Below, in pieces: positions 8,216 through 14,969 of a stretch of DNA of 64,000 nucleotides (within the stretch, counting starts at the first letter, position 1; every line of letters begins with the position of its first letter). A program made the translations under genes and the position numbers. A model generated the notes under the pieces. The model searched no databases and was not told the DNA's origin. It was given only the letters and a program-made list of their open reading frames with translations. The DNA comes from Pseudomonas fragi. GTDB lineage: Bacteria > Pseudomonadota > Gammaproteobacteria > Pseudomonadales > Pseudomonadaceae. Location of the stretch: NCBI RefSeq assembly GCF_025426255.1, contig NZ_CP104861.1, positions 3,658,001 to 3,722,000 of the forward strand. Reading direction: 5' to 3'.

Positions 8216-9832
8216 TCAGGTCTTGACCAGCAGGTGCCGCGCATACCACGGTCGCCGCGGGATGCGCCGCAGCAACCCGGTAATGCTCTTCTCATCGCCA
8301 AAGGTAATGCGCAGCGCCAGTTTCATGGTTTCGGGGTCCATCTCCACGGTTTTACCCGTGGCCAACCCCGGTGTTGTGCTACAGCCGTGGGTGAGCGGGC
8401 CCAGCCACGGGTCATCCACTTCCACCCAGCGCCCCGGCGCAAACCAAGGCACGCCATTGACTTGCCGACGTGTCAGCTCCCCAGGGTGGAAGCGCTCATG
8501 GGCACGGTACCAATCCTCGAGACGATCATCGATCCAGCCATGAAAACTCCAGAACACCGGATTTACATGGGAGGAAAACGGATCACCCAAAAAGTCGTTT
8601 TCGGGCACATACCAGCGCCCGGCAAAATCCGCCGGATCACGGGCCATCGGCACCGGGGCGCCATTGGACGGATCCCTCGGTACAGAGGCCCAGCGCATGT
8701 GCAGCCAGTCATGCAAACCTAGCTCAACCTCGGAACCAAACTGCCCCAAAGTCAGCGACGATAAATAGCGCGGGTCACGATAGCGTGACTCCCAGACCTC
8801 GAAGTTGCTGTGAAAGGTTTCCGGCTGTTTGATATCACTCAACCACTGCGTATAGACCTCATCACCCTCCGCCAGCCAGGTCGGCGGCAAGGCGCTGCCA
8901 TCGTGGTTATCAAAGTAACGAGCAAAGCCTGCACGATCACGCTCAAGCTCTGGCTGCGGTAATGGCAGCGCTGGCCATGACGGTAAATCCTGCATCGAGC
9001 GCGCGGTGCGCAACATATGTCGATGCATAAAGAAAAAATCCACTCCAGAGCCGTTGCGATCCTTGCGCGGGCCACGGGCATCGCGCTCCCTGTCGCGCTG
9101 GCCGGGTTGCCAGCCAATGCCACGCAGAGCGTTGCGTTTGTCTTCAGATAACTCATGCCAGGTATCGCGGGATGCATGCCACAGCTGGTGAAACAACCGA
9201 TGCTCAGGAGTCACCAGCCAGGCCAGCAACGTCGGGTTGAGGCCGATCCGTTCGCGGGCTTCAGGAAAGGTACGCTTGACGGCAACAAAGCTGTTGTCCT
9301 GCTCGGGCAAGGCCAATGGCCGCGCAAGATGCTGCACGCGCCCGCTGAGGGTGCCGCTGCCGGCATTACCGTAAGCGCCCCAGACTTCATCGAGGCTGAA
9401 ACTGAACTCGTAATCAGGCTGGCCGTTAACCGACTCGCTGCTGGTGAGTCGCCAGTACATCCGCTTCGCATCCGGTGCCACCAGGTCGCCCAAAATGCGA
9501 TAACGCGGCACCTGTGAGCCGTGCAAAATAGCGGCCGTGTCAAGATAACCGCGGACACCACGGCCACGTGGCGCGATATCGAGCCATAGCTCCAGATCAT
9601 CTGCAGGCACACCGTCAAGCCCGGCATCCTGCCCGTTGAAGCGAATCGTCCAAAGCCCGCGCAACTGGTCGGCCAACTGCTGCCCGGCGGTATCTGCCAG
9701 GTCAACTGTCGCCTCGCCGGGCGTAATCGGCTCGTCCACTCGCGTCAACTCACGATGCCCATAAAACGCTGCTGGCGCTGCTGCGCCGGTGATCGCCAAA
9801 CCAGCGATGAACCATCGTCGTGAAATCGTCAT
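8216..9832 (-). CDS. pvdP: Tat-exported tyrosinase for pyoverdine chromophore maturation
   Basis: PvdP is a periplasmic copper tyrosinase that oxidises dihydropyoverdine or ferribactin during chromophore formation. The protein (538 residues from the chosen start) opens MTISRRWFIAGLAITG, a twin-arginine signal. Histidine motifs that fit the two copper sites are FFFMHRHMLR, GLHDWLHMRW and HVNPVFWSFHGWIDD. The ATG at 9832 has AGG-rich sequence upstream; the frame runs open to 9889 but this would bury the Tat signal. A perfect PvdS box lies 46-69 bases upstream. In P. aeruginosa pvdP also lies next to opmQ. Confidence 0.93.
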   Translation of the reverse strand: MTISRRWFIAGLAITGAAAPAAFYGHRELTRVDEPITPGEATVDLADTAGQQLADQLRGLWTIRFNGQDAGLDGVPADDLELWLDIAPRGRGVRGYLDTAAILHGSQVPRYRILGDLVAPDAKRMYWRLTSSESVNGQPDYEFSFSLDEVWGAYGNAGSGTLSGRVQHLARPLALPEQDNSFVAVKRTFPEARERIGLNPTLLAWLVTPEHRLFHQLWHASRDTWHELSEDKRNALRGIGWQPGQRDRERDARGPRKDRNGSGVDFFFMHRHMLRTARSMQDLPSWPALPLPQPELERDRAGFARYFDNHDGSALPPTWLAEGDEVYTQWLSDIKQPETFHSNFEVWESRYRDPRYLSSLTLGQFGSEVELGLHDWLHMRWASVPRDPSNGAPVPMARDPADFAGRWYVPENDFLGDPFSSHVNPVFWSFHGWIDDRLEDWYRAHERFHPGELTRRQVNGVPWFAPGRWVEVDDPWLGPLTHGCSTTPGLATGKTVEMDPETMKLALRITFGDEKSITGLLRRIPRRPWYARHLLVKT

Positions 9833-9877
9833 TGCCCTACCTGTCCCAGCCCGAATGCAGGCGTTATCCAAGCTAGA

Positions 9878-9901
9878 ACGTTTGCTCAAGGACGAAATTT
9901 A
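9878..9901 (-). promoter_or_regulatory. PvdS iron-starvation box of pvdP
   Basis: On the minus strand the site reads TAAAT, 16 bases, CGT, an exact match. It starts 69 bases upstream of the pvdP ATG at 9832 and is the third perfect copy in this cluster, supporting PvdS control of pvdP. Confidence 0.86.
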
Positions 9902-10022
9902 GGAACTCTGCTGGCTGGATTCATGACCTGAGATCAAGACTGCTTTGCTTGATCGCAGGTTTTTCCCACGGATCAGTCCGAGGATACTCAACCTCATTCT
10001 TACGTCCCTCAAGGAGTTATCC

Positions 10023-10826
10023 ATGACTATTCCAGCATTCGGCCTCGGTACTTTTCGTCTAAAAGGCCAAGTAGTAATCGACTCGGTAAAAAACGCCCTG
10101 GATCTGGGCTATCGGGCAGTCGACACCGCGCAGATCTATGAAAACGAAGCTGACGTCGGCCAGGCTATTGCCGAGAGTGGCGTAGCGCGGGACAAACTGT
10201 TTATCACCAGCAAGATCTGGGTCAGCCATTTTGCCGGGGACCAACTGATTCCGAGCTTGCAGGACAGCCTGAAAAAATTGCGCACCGATCACCTGGACCT
10301 GACCCTGATCCACTGGCCGTCACCGAAAAGTGCAGTCCCGGTAGCAGAATTTATGGGCGCATTGCTTGAAGCCAAAAAGCTGGGGCTGACCAAACAGATT
10401 GGCGTCTCGAACTTCACCATCGCGCTGATGAAAGAAGCGATTGCCGCTGTTGGCGCCGAACACATCGCCACCAATCAGATCGAACTTCACCCGTACCTGC
10501 AAAATCGTAAATTGGTTGAGTTCGCACAGAGCCAAGGTATTCATATCACCTCGTACATGACACTGGCCTACGGTGAAGTCCTGAACGATCCGGTGATCAT
10601 CGAGATCGCTAAACGCCATGCCGCAACTGCGGCCCAAGTGACACTGGCCTGGGCGATGCAATTGGGATATTCGGTGATTCCGTCGTCGACCAAGCGCGAC
10701 AACCTCGAGAGCAACTTGAAGGCGTGTGAGTTAACCCTGACCGAAGATGACATGGCACAGATTGCCGCACTGGATCGCGGCCACCGCCTGACCAACCCGC
10801 AGAGCGTTGCACCGCAGTGGGATTGA
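10023..10826 (+). CDS. dkgB: Aldo-keto reductase, 2,5-diketo-D-gluconate reductase B type
   Basis: This 267-residue NADPH-dependent aldo-keto reductase resembles DkgB (YafB), which reduces 2,5-diketo-gluconate and small aldehydes such as methylglyoxal in the cytoplasm. The catalytic set is visible: Asp and Tyr in DTAQIYENE, Lys in FITSKIW and His in LIHWPSP; the family signature [13 protein letters not shown] lies near the C-terminus. The ATG at 10023 follows AGGAG at 7 bases; the open frame to 9945 has no ribosome site. It is flanked by pvdP (divergent) and a REP element and has no evident link to pyoverdine. Confidence 0.87.
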   Translation: MTIPAFGLGTFRLKGQVVIDSVKNALDLGYRAVDTAQIYENEADVGQAIAESGVARDKLFITSKIWVSHFAGDQLIPSLQDSLKKLRTDHLDLTLIHWPSPKSAVPVAEFMGALLEAKKLGLTKQIGVSNFTIALMKEAIAAVGAEHIATNQIELHPYLQNRKLVEFAQSQGIHITSYMTLAYGEVLNDPVIIEIAKRHAATAAQVTLAWAMQLGYSVIPSSTKRDNLESNLKACELTLTEDDMAQIAALDRGHRLTNPQSVAPQWD

Positions 10827-10837
10827 CCGGGAACAGG

Positions 10838-10917
10838 GTATCTACAGAGATACTTCAACCGTGGGAGCGAGCAGGCTCGCTCCCACAAGGGGCTTGATCC
10901 GGAACAGAGTATCTACA
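10838..10917. repeat. Composite REP element A
   Basis: A GTGGGAGCGAGC palindrome (10861-10886) is flanked by outer boxes: GTATCTACAGAGATACTTC on the left and the complement of TGTAGATACTCTG on the right. The right end supplies the TAG stop of the zapE-like gene (10913-10915). Related elements are at 14752, 20437 and 53560. Confidence 0.85.
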
Positions 10918-12043
10918 AGGGTTGGCCCTGCAGGCCAAAGCGCTGCAGCTGCATTTCCTGCAGGCGGCTCAAGGTGCGGCGAAAGGCGAACTCCAGGTAA
11001 CCTTGGGTATAGAGCTGATCCATCGGCACCTGGGCTTCGATACATACCGGCACTTTGCGGTCGTAACATTCGTCGATCAGCGCAATAAAACGCCGCACGC
11101 TGTCATCGTATTTGGACAGCTGCGGCAGCTCGCGATCCCCGGCCTCGACTTTCACCGCCCCGTCTTCCGTACCCCGGGCAATTTTACCTTCGCGCTGCTC
11201 TGCACTCAGGCAAGGTACTCCGCTGAGCAACATCACCTTATAGCGGTCACAGATGTCCATGAACTCGGTGGCTGCCAGCGGCTGCTCACACAGCTCGTGG
11301 AAATTGCACCACAGCACGGCATCACTGGCGTGCACCACATTCAGCGAGCGATGGCCCACCCCAATCGGCTGATCAGACACCGTCTGGCCTTGGGTCAATT
11401 CCTTGAACACTGCTTCAATCGCGCTCGGCCGGCCCGGTTCAGTCACCCAATAGCGCTGATGAGCAATACCGGGGTGCAGCCGGTGGTCTTCAATACCGTC
11501 CACCGCAACCACATCCATATGCTGGAGAATCGCGCTGATCCCTGGGGCGAAGCGATCGCGGTTGAAGCCGTGACCATAGAGGTCTTGCGGCGGCTGGTTA
11601 GAGGTACAGACCAGCACCACCCCTTCATCGAACATGACTTGGAACAAACGCCCCAAAATGATCGCATCGGCAATGTCATTGACGAACAACTCGTCAAAAC
11701 ACAGCACTCTAACGTCCTCAGCCAGGCCTTTAGCCAGCGCCTTGAGTGGATCCGCTGTGCCGGTCAGCTGAAACAGGCGCTGATGCACCCATTGCATGAA
11801 GTGATGAAAATGCTGGCGTCGGGCCGGTACCCGCAGGCTTTGGTAGAACCGGTCCATCAACCAGGTTTTACCCCGCCCTACCGGGCCCCACAAATACACG
11901 CCATTGACCGACTTCGCCCCTGAGTGCAATGCCTCATGACAGCGTTGCAACGCCTGTACAGCCAGCCATTGAGCAGGATCATGGACAAAGCCTTGCTGCT
12001 CGATGGCCTGTTGATATGCATTAAGGGGGGACTCGACATTCAT
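10913..12043 (-). CDS. zapE: ZapE/AFG1-family ATPase
   Basis: The 376-residue protein is an AAA-type ATPase of the ZapE (YhcM/AFG1) family, which in E. coli acts at the Z-ring during late division under stress. Walker A is GPVGRGKT (53-60), Walker B is VRVLCFDELFV, and the family patterns KTWLMDRFY, HHFMQWVHQRL and VLVCTSNQPPQDLY are visible. Pseudomonas genomes usually carry another zapE near rpsI-rplM, so this may be a paralogue with a different role. The stop codon TAG lies inside REP element A. Promoter and DUF2790 gene lie upstream in divergent orientation. Confidence 0.85.
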   Translation of the reverse strand: MNVESPLNAYQQAIEQQGFVHDPAQWLAVQALQRCHEALHSGAKSVNGVYLWGPVGRGKTWLMDRFYQSLRVPARRQHFHHFMQWVHQRLFQLTGTADPLKALAKGLAEDVRVLCFDELFVNDIADAIILGRLFQVMFDEGVVLVCTSNQPPQDLYGHGFNRDRFAPGISAILQHMDVVAVDGIEDHRLHPGIAHQRYWVTEPGRPSAIEAVFKELTQGQTVSDQPIGVGHRSLNVVHASDAVLWCNFHELCEQPLAATEFMDICDRYKVMLLSGVPCLSAEQREGKIARGTEDGAVKVEAGDRELPQLSKYDDSVRRFIALIDECYDRKVPVCIEAQVPMDQLYTQGYLEFAFRRTLSRLQEMQLQRFGLQGQPL

Positions 12044-12131
12044 ACCGATGGCTGACTCCTGAAACAGAGATGCCAGTATGCCAGCAAGCCGATACGGGGG
12101 GCACTTGAAAAAGTTCGCATCGCCATCACAT

Positions 12132-12150
12132 TGTTACCCCAGCAGTAACA
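12132..12150. promoter_or_regulatory. Inverted repeat TGTTAC-N7-GTAACA
   Basis: A perfect 6-bp dyad with 7 bases between the arms lies in the divergent region between the zapE-like gene and the first DUF2790 gene. It has the form of a regulator binding site. I cannot name the regulator, and a single dyad could be chance. The rest of 12044-12346 shows only AT-rich promoter-like sequence. Confidence 0.35.
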
Positions 12151-12346
12151 GAGCCTTTTGCCATCAGGTCTTTTTCCTTTGGTAAAACAGCGTAAAATTA
12201 CTCACATGTTCTAAACATTGCTTGACCCTGTTACACGGTACTTCGTACGCACCTGGCAACTTTCACATGTGTCGTAACTTCTTCCCGCCTCATCGGCAAA
12301 TGAAGTCAGTCAGCTTTAACTCTTGATTACTTTAGAGGCCACGTTC

Positions 12347-12601
12347 ATGAAAAATTTAATCGCACTCTTGCTTGCCGGTTTTGCAACACTTGCAGTTGCA
12401 GGTGAAACTTCCACCGTTCAACCTTCAGCTGTCGAACATTACAGCTACGGTACAAAACTGGATATCGCCCGCGTCGTCAGTCTGTCCACCATCCCCAACG
12501 TGTGTGAAGTCGTGCCGGCGACCATGACCTATGAAGACTCCCAGGGTCAGCGCCACACTGTCGAGTATCAGGTGATGGGTGACGGTTGCAGCATGCACTA
12601 G
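12347..12601 (+). CDS. Secreted DUF2790 protein, first copy
   Basis: An 84-residue protein with a cleavable signal (MKNLIALLLAGFATLAVAG) and a DUF2790 domain: VEHYSYGTKLDIARVVSLS, CEVVPATMTYEDSQG and VEYQVMGDGCS. Two cysteines could form a disulfide. Its function is unknown; these proteins are common in Pseudomonas and are periplasmic or secreted. I chose ATG 12347 since the residues before it in the open frame are not part of the signal peptide. It is the upstream member of a tandem pair with the gene at 12891 and has its own terminator. Confidence 0.85.
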   Translation: MKNLIALLLAGFATLAVAGETSTVQPSAVEHYSYGTKLDIARVVSLSTIPNVCEVVPATMTYEDSQGQRHTVEYQVMGDGCSMH

Positions 12602-12633
12602 CCCTCGATGGCTGCACCTGCGGATACGACCCC

Positions 12634-12663
12634 AGGCCCCCTCTTGTGAGGGGGCCTTTTGTT
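12634..12663 (+). terminator. Rho-independent terminator after first DUF2790 gene
   Basis: A perfect 10-bp stem (AGGCCCCCTC with its complement) with a TTGT loop is followed by TTTTGTT. Confidence 0.93.
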
Positions 12664-12890
12664 GTGCGGACCATTAAGCAGCAGGATTGTTACTGATCCG
12701 GAAAGACTCCTTGGCGATCTTTTGACTTTAATCAATACGCGTGGGGCGTATTCTATGTTCATCCCTCAACGCAACATTGAAACAGGGCACGGTACTTCGT
12801 ACTGCATCACTTACCTCGTTGATGCAGCAACTTCTCCCGCCATGTCGGCAATTGAAGTCAGTGATTCGTGATTGTTTTAAGGTCTCCATA

Positions 12891-13148
12891 ATGAAACGTT
12901 TGATCGCTCTTGCACTTATCAGTTTTTCAACACTGGCTGCTGCTGACGAACTTCAAGTTACGCAACAACAACCCGCTGTCGAACATTACACTTACGCCAC
13001 TGACCTCGACATTGCCAACGTTATCAGCGTGTCACCGGTGGCCGATGTCTGCGACATTGTGCCGGCACAAATGACTTATGAAGACCATCAGGGCAAGCGT
13101 CATATTCTTGAATACCGGGTGATGGGTAATGGTTGCAGCAACGGCTGA
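12891..13148 (+). CDS. Secreted DUF2790 protein, second copy
   Basis: An 85-residue paralogue of the gene at 12347: signal MKRLIALALISFSTLAAAD, then VEHYTYATDLDIANVISVS, CDIVPAQMTYEDHQG and LEYRVMGNGCS. Both cysteines are kept. The roughly 110 bases upstream match those of the first copy in several blocks (CACGGTACTTCGTAC, TCGGCAA, TGAAGTCAGT), so the duplication included the leader. The ATG at 12891 follows GGTCTCCATA. Function unknown. Confidence 0.85.
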   Translation: MKRLIALALISFSTLAAADELQVTQQQPAVEHYTYATDLDIANVISVSPVADVCDIVPAQMTYEDHQGKRHILEYRVMGNGCSNG

Positions 13149-13179
13149 TACCACCGCTTGCGCCAGCTGCTCACAACAA

Positions 13180-13204
13180 GCCTCCGTAGAGCGGGGGCTT
13201 TTTA
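13180..13204 (+). terminator. Rho-independent terminator after second DUF2790 gene
   Basis: A 7-bp GC-rich stem (GCCTCCG with CGGGGGC, one G-T pair) is followed by TTTTT. Confidence 0.75.
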
Positions 13205-13233
13205 ATGGGTGGCACCAGGCTTGAAACAGGCAA

Positions 13234-13276
13234 TAAAAAACCCGACCCTGTCACAACGTGTGATCAGGACCGGGTT
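13234..13276 (-). terminator. Rho-independent terminator of the PepSY-like gene
   Basis: Read on the minus strand, a long stem (AACCCGG..CCTG..TCAC with its complement, a few mismatches) is followed by a run of T. It lies 39 bases past the stop of the gene at 13315-13587. Confidence 0.8.
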
Positions 13277-13314
13277 GAAACGCTCAGCAGATAATTCGTT
13301 TCAGGTGTCCGAAA

Positions 13315-13587
13315 TCAGTCTTTCTTCTCGGAGATCACCTTGCCAGTCGAATCGAAAACAATTTCGTATTCCAGGCCATCCACTTTCTTGATCCCCTCTG
13401 CTTTCCAAATGCCGGCAGCAGGGTCCTGGGCTTCAATTTTCTTGATCACGGTGTAACCGTTTTTGTTCTTGAGAACTTCAACCAATTCTTTGGAGAACGC
13501 CCAGTTCGGATCAGGCTGAGCCATCGCTGCACCGGCACCCAACAAAGCAGCAGTAGTGATCACAGCAGCAAAGGTTTTCTTCAACAT
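13315..13587 (-). CDS. Small secreted PepSY-like protein
   Basis: The 90-residue protein has a signal peptide (MLKKTFAAVITTAALLGAGAAMAQ, cleavage after AMA) and one short alpha/beta domain with KNGYTVIKKIEAQD, GIWKAEGIKKVDGLEYEIVFDSTGKVISEKKD, which is the PepSY pattern. Such small periplasmic proteins are common in Pseudomonas; some may inhibit proteases or bind ligands, but the function here is unknown. It has its own terminator and is transcribed divergently from the fecR-like gene. Confidence 0.8.
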   Translation of the reverse strand: MLKKTFAAVITTAALLGAGAAMAQPDPNWAFSKELVEVLKNKNGYTVIKKIEAQDPAAGIWKAEGIKKVDGLEYEIVFDSTGKVISEKKD

Positions 13588-13751
13588 TGTCTTAACTCCA
13601 TTAATTGATGTTGTATCTGGTACTCAATGTGACTGGAACAACCGTAGCAGAGAAAAAACCGGCCATGCAGCTAAATGATATGCTTTTGACATGGCTCATG
13701 TTCTCGTTAGCTCTAGTGCGGGGTTAGAATACGCAAAACCGGGAAAAGCCA

Positions 13752-14756
13752 ATGAGTGAAACACGCCTCACCGAAGCCCAATACGATGCCATCACCGAAG
13801 CTGCGGCTCAGTGGTGCATGCGCGTGCACGAGCCCGATTGCACCGATCAGGAACGCGAGGCTTTCGCTGTGTGGCTGGCGGCCGATCCCGTGCACGCATT
13901 TGAATATGAAGCGATGCTCGACATCTGGGATGTCAGCGAGCACCTGCCCCACCCCGCTCCCGCCACCGCCCAGGTGATTGCACTGCCCCGCGTGCAACGT
14001 CGCAGCCCCTGGTCACGCTTTGCCGTGGCCGCGGCCGTCACCCTGCTTGCGGCCCCTGTGGCGGCTTACAGCGGCTGGCAACTGGGCTGGCTGCCCAATG
14101 CCTATGAACGTTTTACAGCTGACACCAGTATCAGAACGGTGACGTTGCCCGATGGCAGCCAAGTCGAGCTAAACCTGGGCACACAACTGACCTTCAGCAA
14201 CTACAAGGATCAGCGTCGGGTGACCCTGAGCAAGGGCGAGGCGTTTTTCAAGGTCAGTCACGATGTCACGCACCCGTTCCTGGTCCAGGCCGCAGAAGGG
14301 CGAATTCGGGTTACAGGCACCCAGTTCAATGTGTGGATGTACGAGGATCAGGTGCGGGTCACGCTGCTGGAAGGCTCGGTGCTGGTGACCAGCAACAAGA
14401 ACCTAAGTGGCGATGGCTTGCGCCTGGAACCGGGCATGCAGGCGCGCTACAGGTCGGGCGACTACGCAGCGCAAATCAGCCAGACCTACGCCAATACCCC
14501 GGACCTGGCGTGGCGCACCGGCAAGCTGGTACTGGACAACCTGTCGCTGGCAGAGGCCCTGCCCCTGATCAACCGCTACCTCAATACCCCGCTGACTGTG
14601 GCGGACAGCGCCACCGGCAAGCTGCGCATTGGTGGCGTGTTCAACACCCGCGACATCAACCAGTTGGTGACCTCCCTGCCCAAAGTGTTGCCGGTGTACC
14701 TGAGCCGCAATGCGGATGGCCAGCCAGTGCTCAACGCCCGACCGCAAAACTTGTAG
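13752..14756 (+). CDS. FecR-type anti-sigma factor or sigma regulator (orphan)
   Basis: The 334-residue protein has the FecR layout: a cytoplasmic N-domain (DUF4880-like, AAQWCMRVHEPDCTDQEREAFAVWLAADPVHAFEYE, about 17-55), one membrane segment (about 92-110), a periplasmic FecR domain (RTVTLPDGSQVELNLGTQL ... GTQFNVW ... VTLLEGSVLV, about 127-215), and a C-terminal STN-like/DUF4974 domain. Such proteins relay signals from TonB receptors to an ECF sigma factor. No sigma gene or receptor is adjacent, whereas fpvI, 10 kb away, lacks its usual fpvR partner. This may therefore be FpvR; the link is inference. The TAG stop comes from the end of REP element B. Confidence 0.82.
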   Translation: MSETRLTEAQYDAITEAAAQWCMRVHEPDCTDQEREAFAVWLAADPVHAFEYEAMLDIWDVSEHLPHPAPATAQVIALPRVQRRSPWSRFAVAAAVTLLAAPVAAYSGWQLGWLPNAYERFTADTSIRTVTLPDGSQVELNLGTQLTFSNYKDQRRVTLSKGEAFFKVSHDVTHPFLVQAAEGRIRVTGTQFNVWMYEDQVRVTLLEGSVLVTSNKNLSGDGLRLEPGMQARYRSGDYAAQISQTYANTPDLAWRTGKLVLDNLSLAEALPLINRYLNTPLTVADSATGKLRIGGVFNTRDINQLVTSLPKVLPVYLSRNADGQPVLNARPQNL

Positions 14757-14969
14757 ATACTCTGTTCCAGGTCACTCCCACGCTTGAAGTATCTCTGTAG
14801 CCGCTGAGGAGCGAAGCGAGGCTGCGTCCGAGGGCGAAGCGCTCGTTAGCCTGAATGATCTTACGACTGCTACGCAGCCGATCGCAGCCTCGTACCTCGA
14901 CAGCGGCTACAGAGATACTTCGAGCGTGGGAGCGAACAGGGTGCCGGGCCTGAAATAGAGTATCTACAA
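14752..14969. repeat. Composite REP element B
   Basis: The element starts TTGTAGATACTCTG, has an inner GAAGTATCTCTGTAG box, then a REPIN of the TGTAGCCGCTG/GAGGCTGCG family (about 14798-14911), and ends with a degenerate GTGGGAGCG copy and the complement of TGTAGATACTC. Both outer ends supply stop codons: TAG of the fecR-like gene on the left and TAG of pvdQ on the right. Confidence 0.85.

Noticed and set aside
14752..14969. Possible CRISPR array or insertion-sequence ends in the repeat blocks
   Set aside because: Repeats are palindromic REP units in pairs, without regular spacers or a cas gene, and no transposase lies between the outer boxes.
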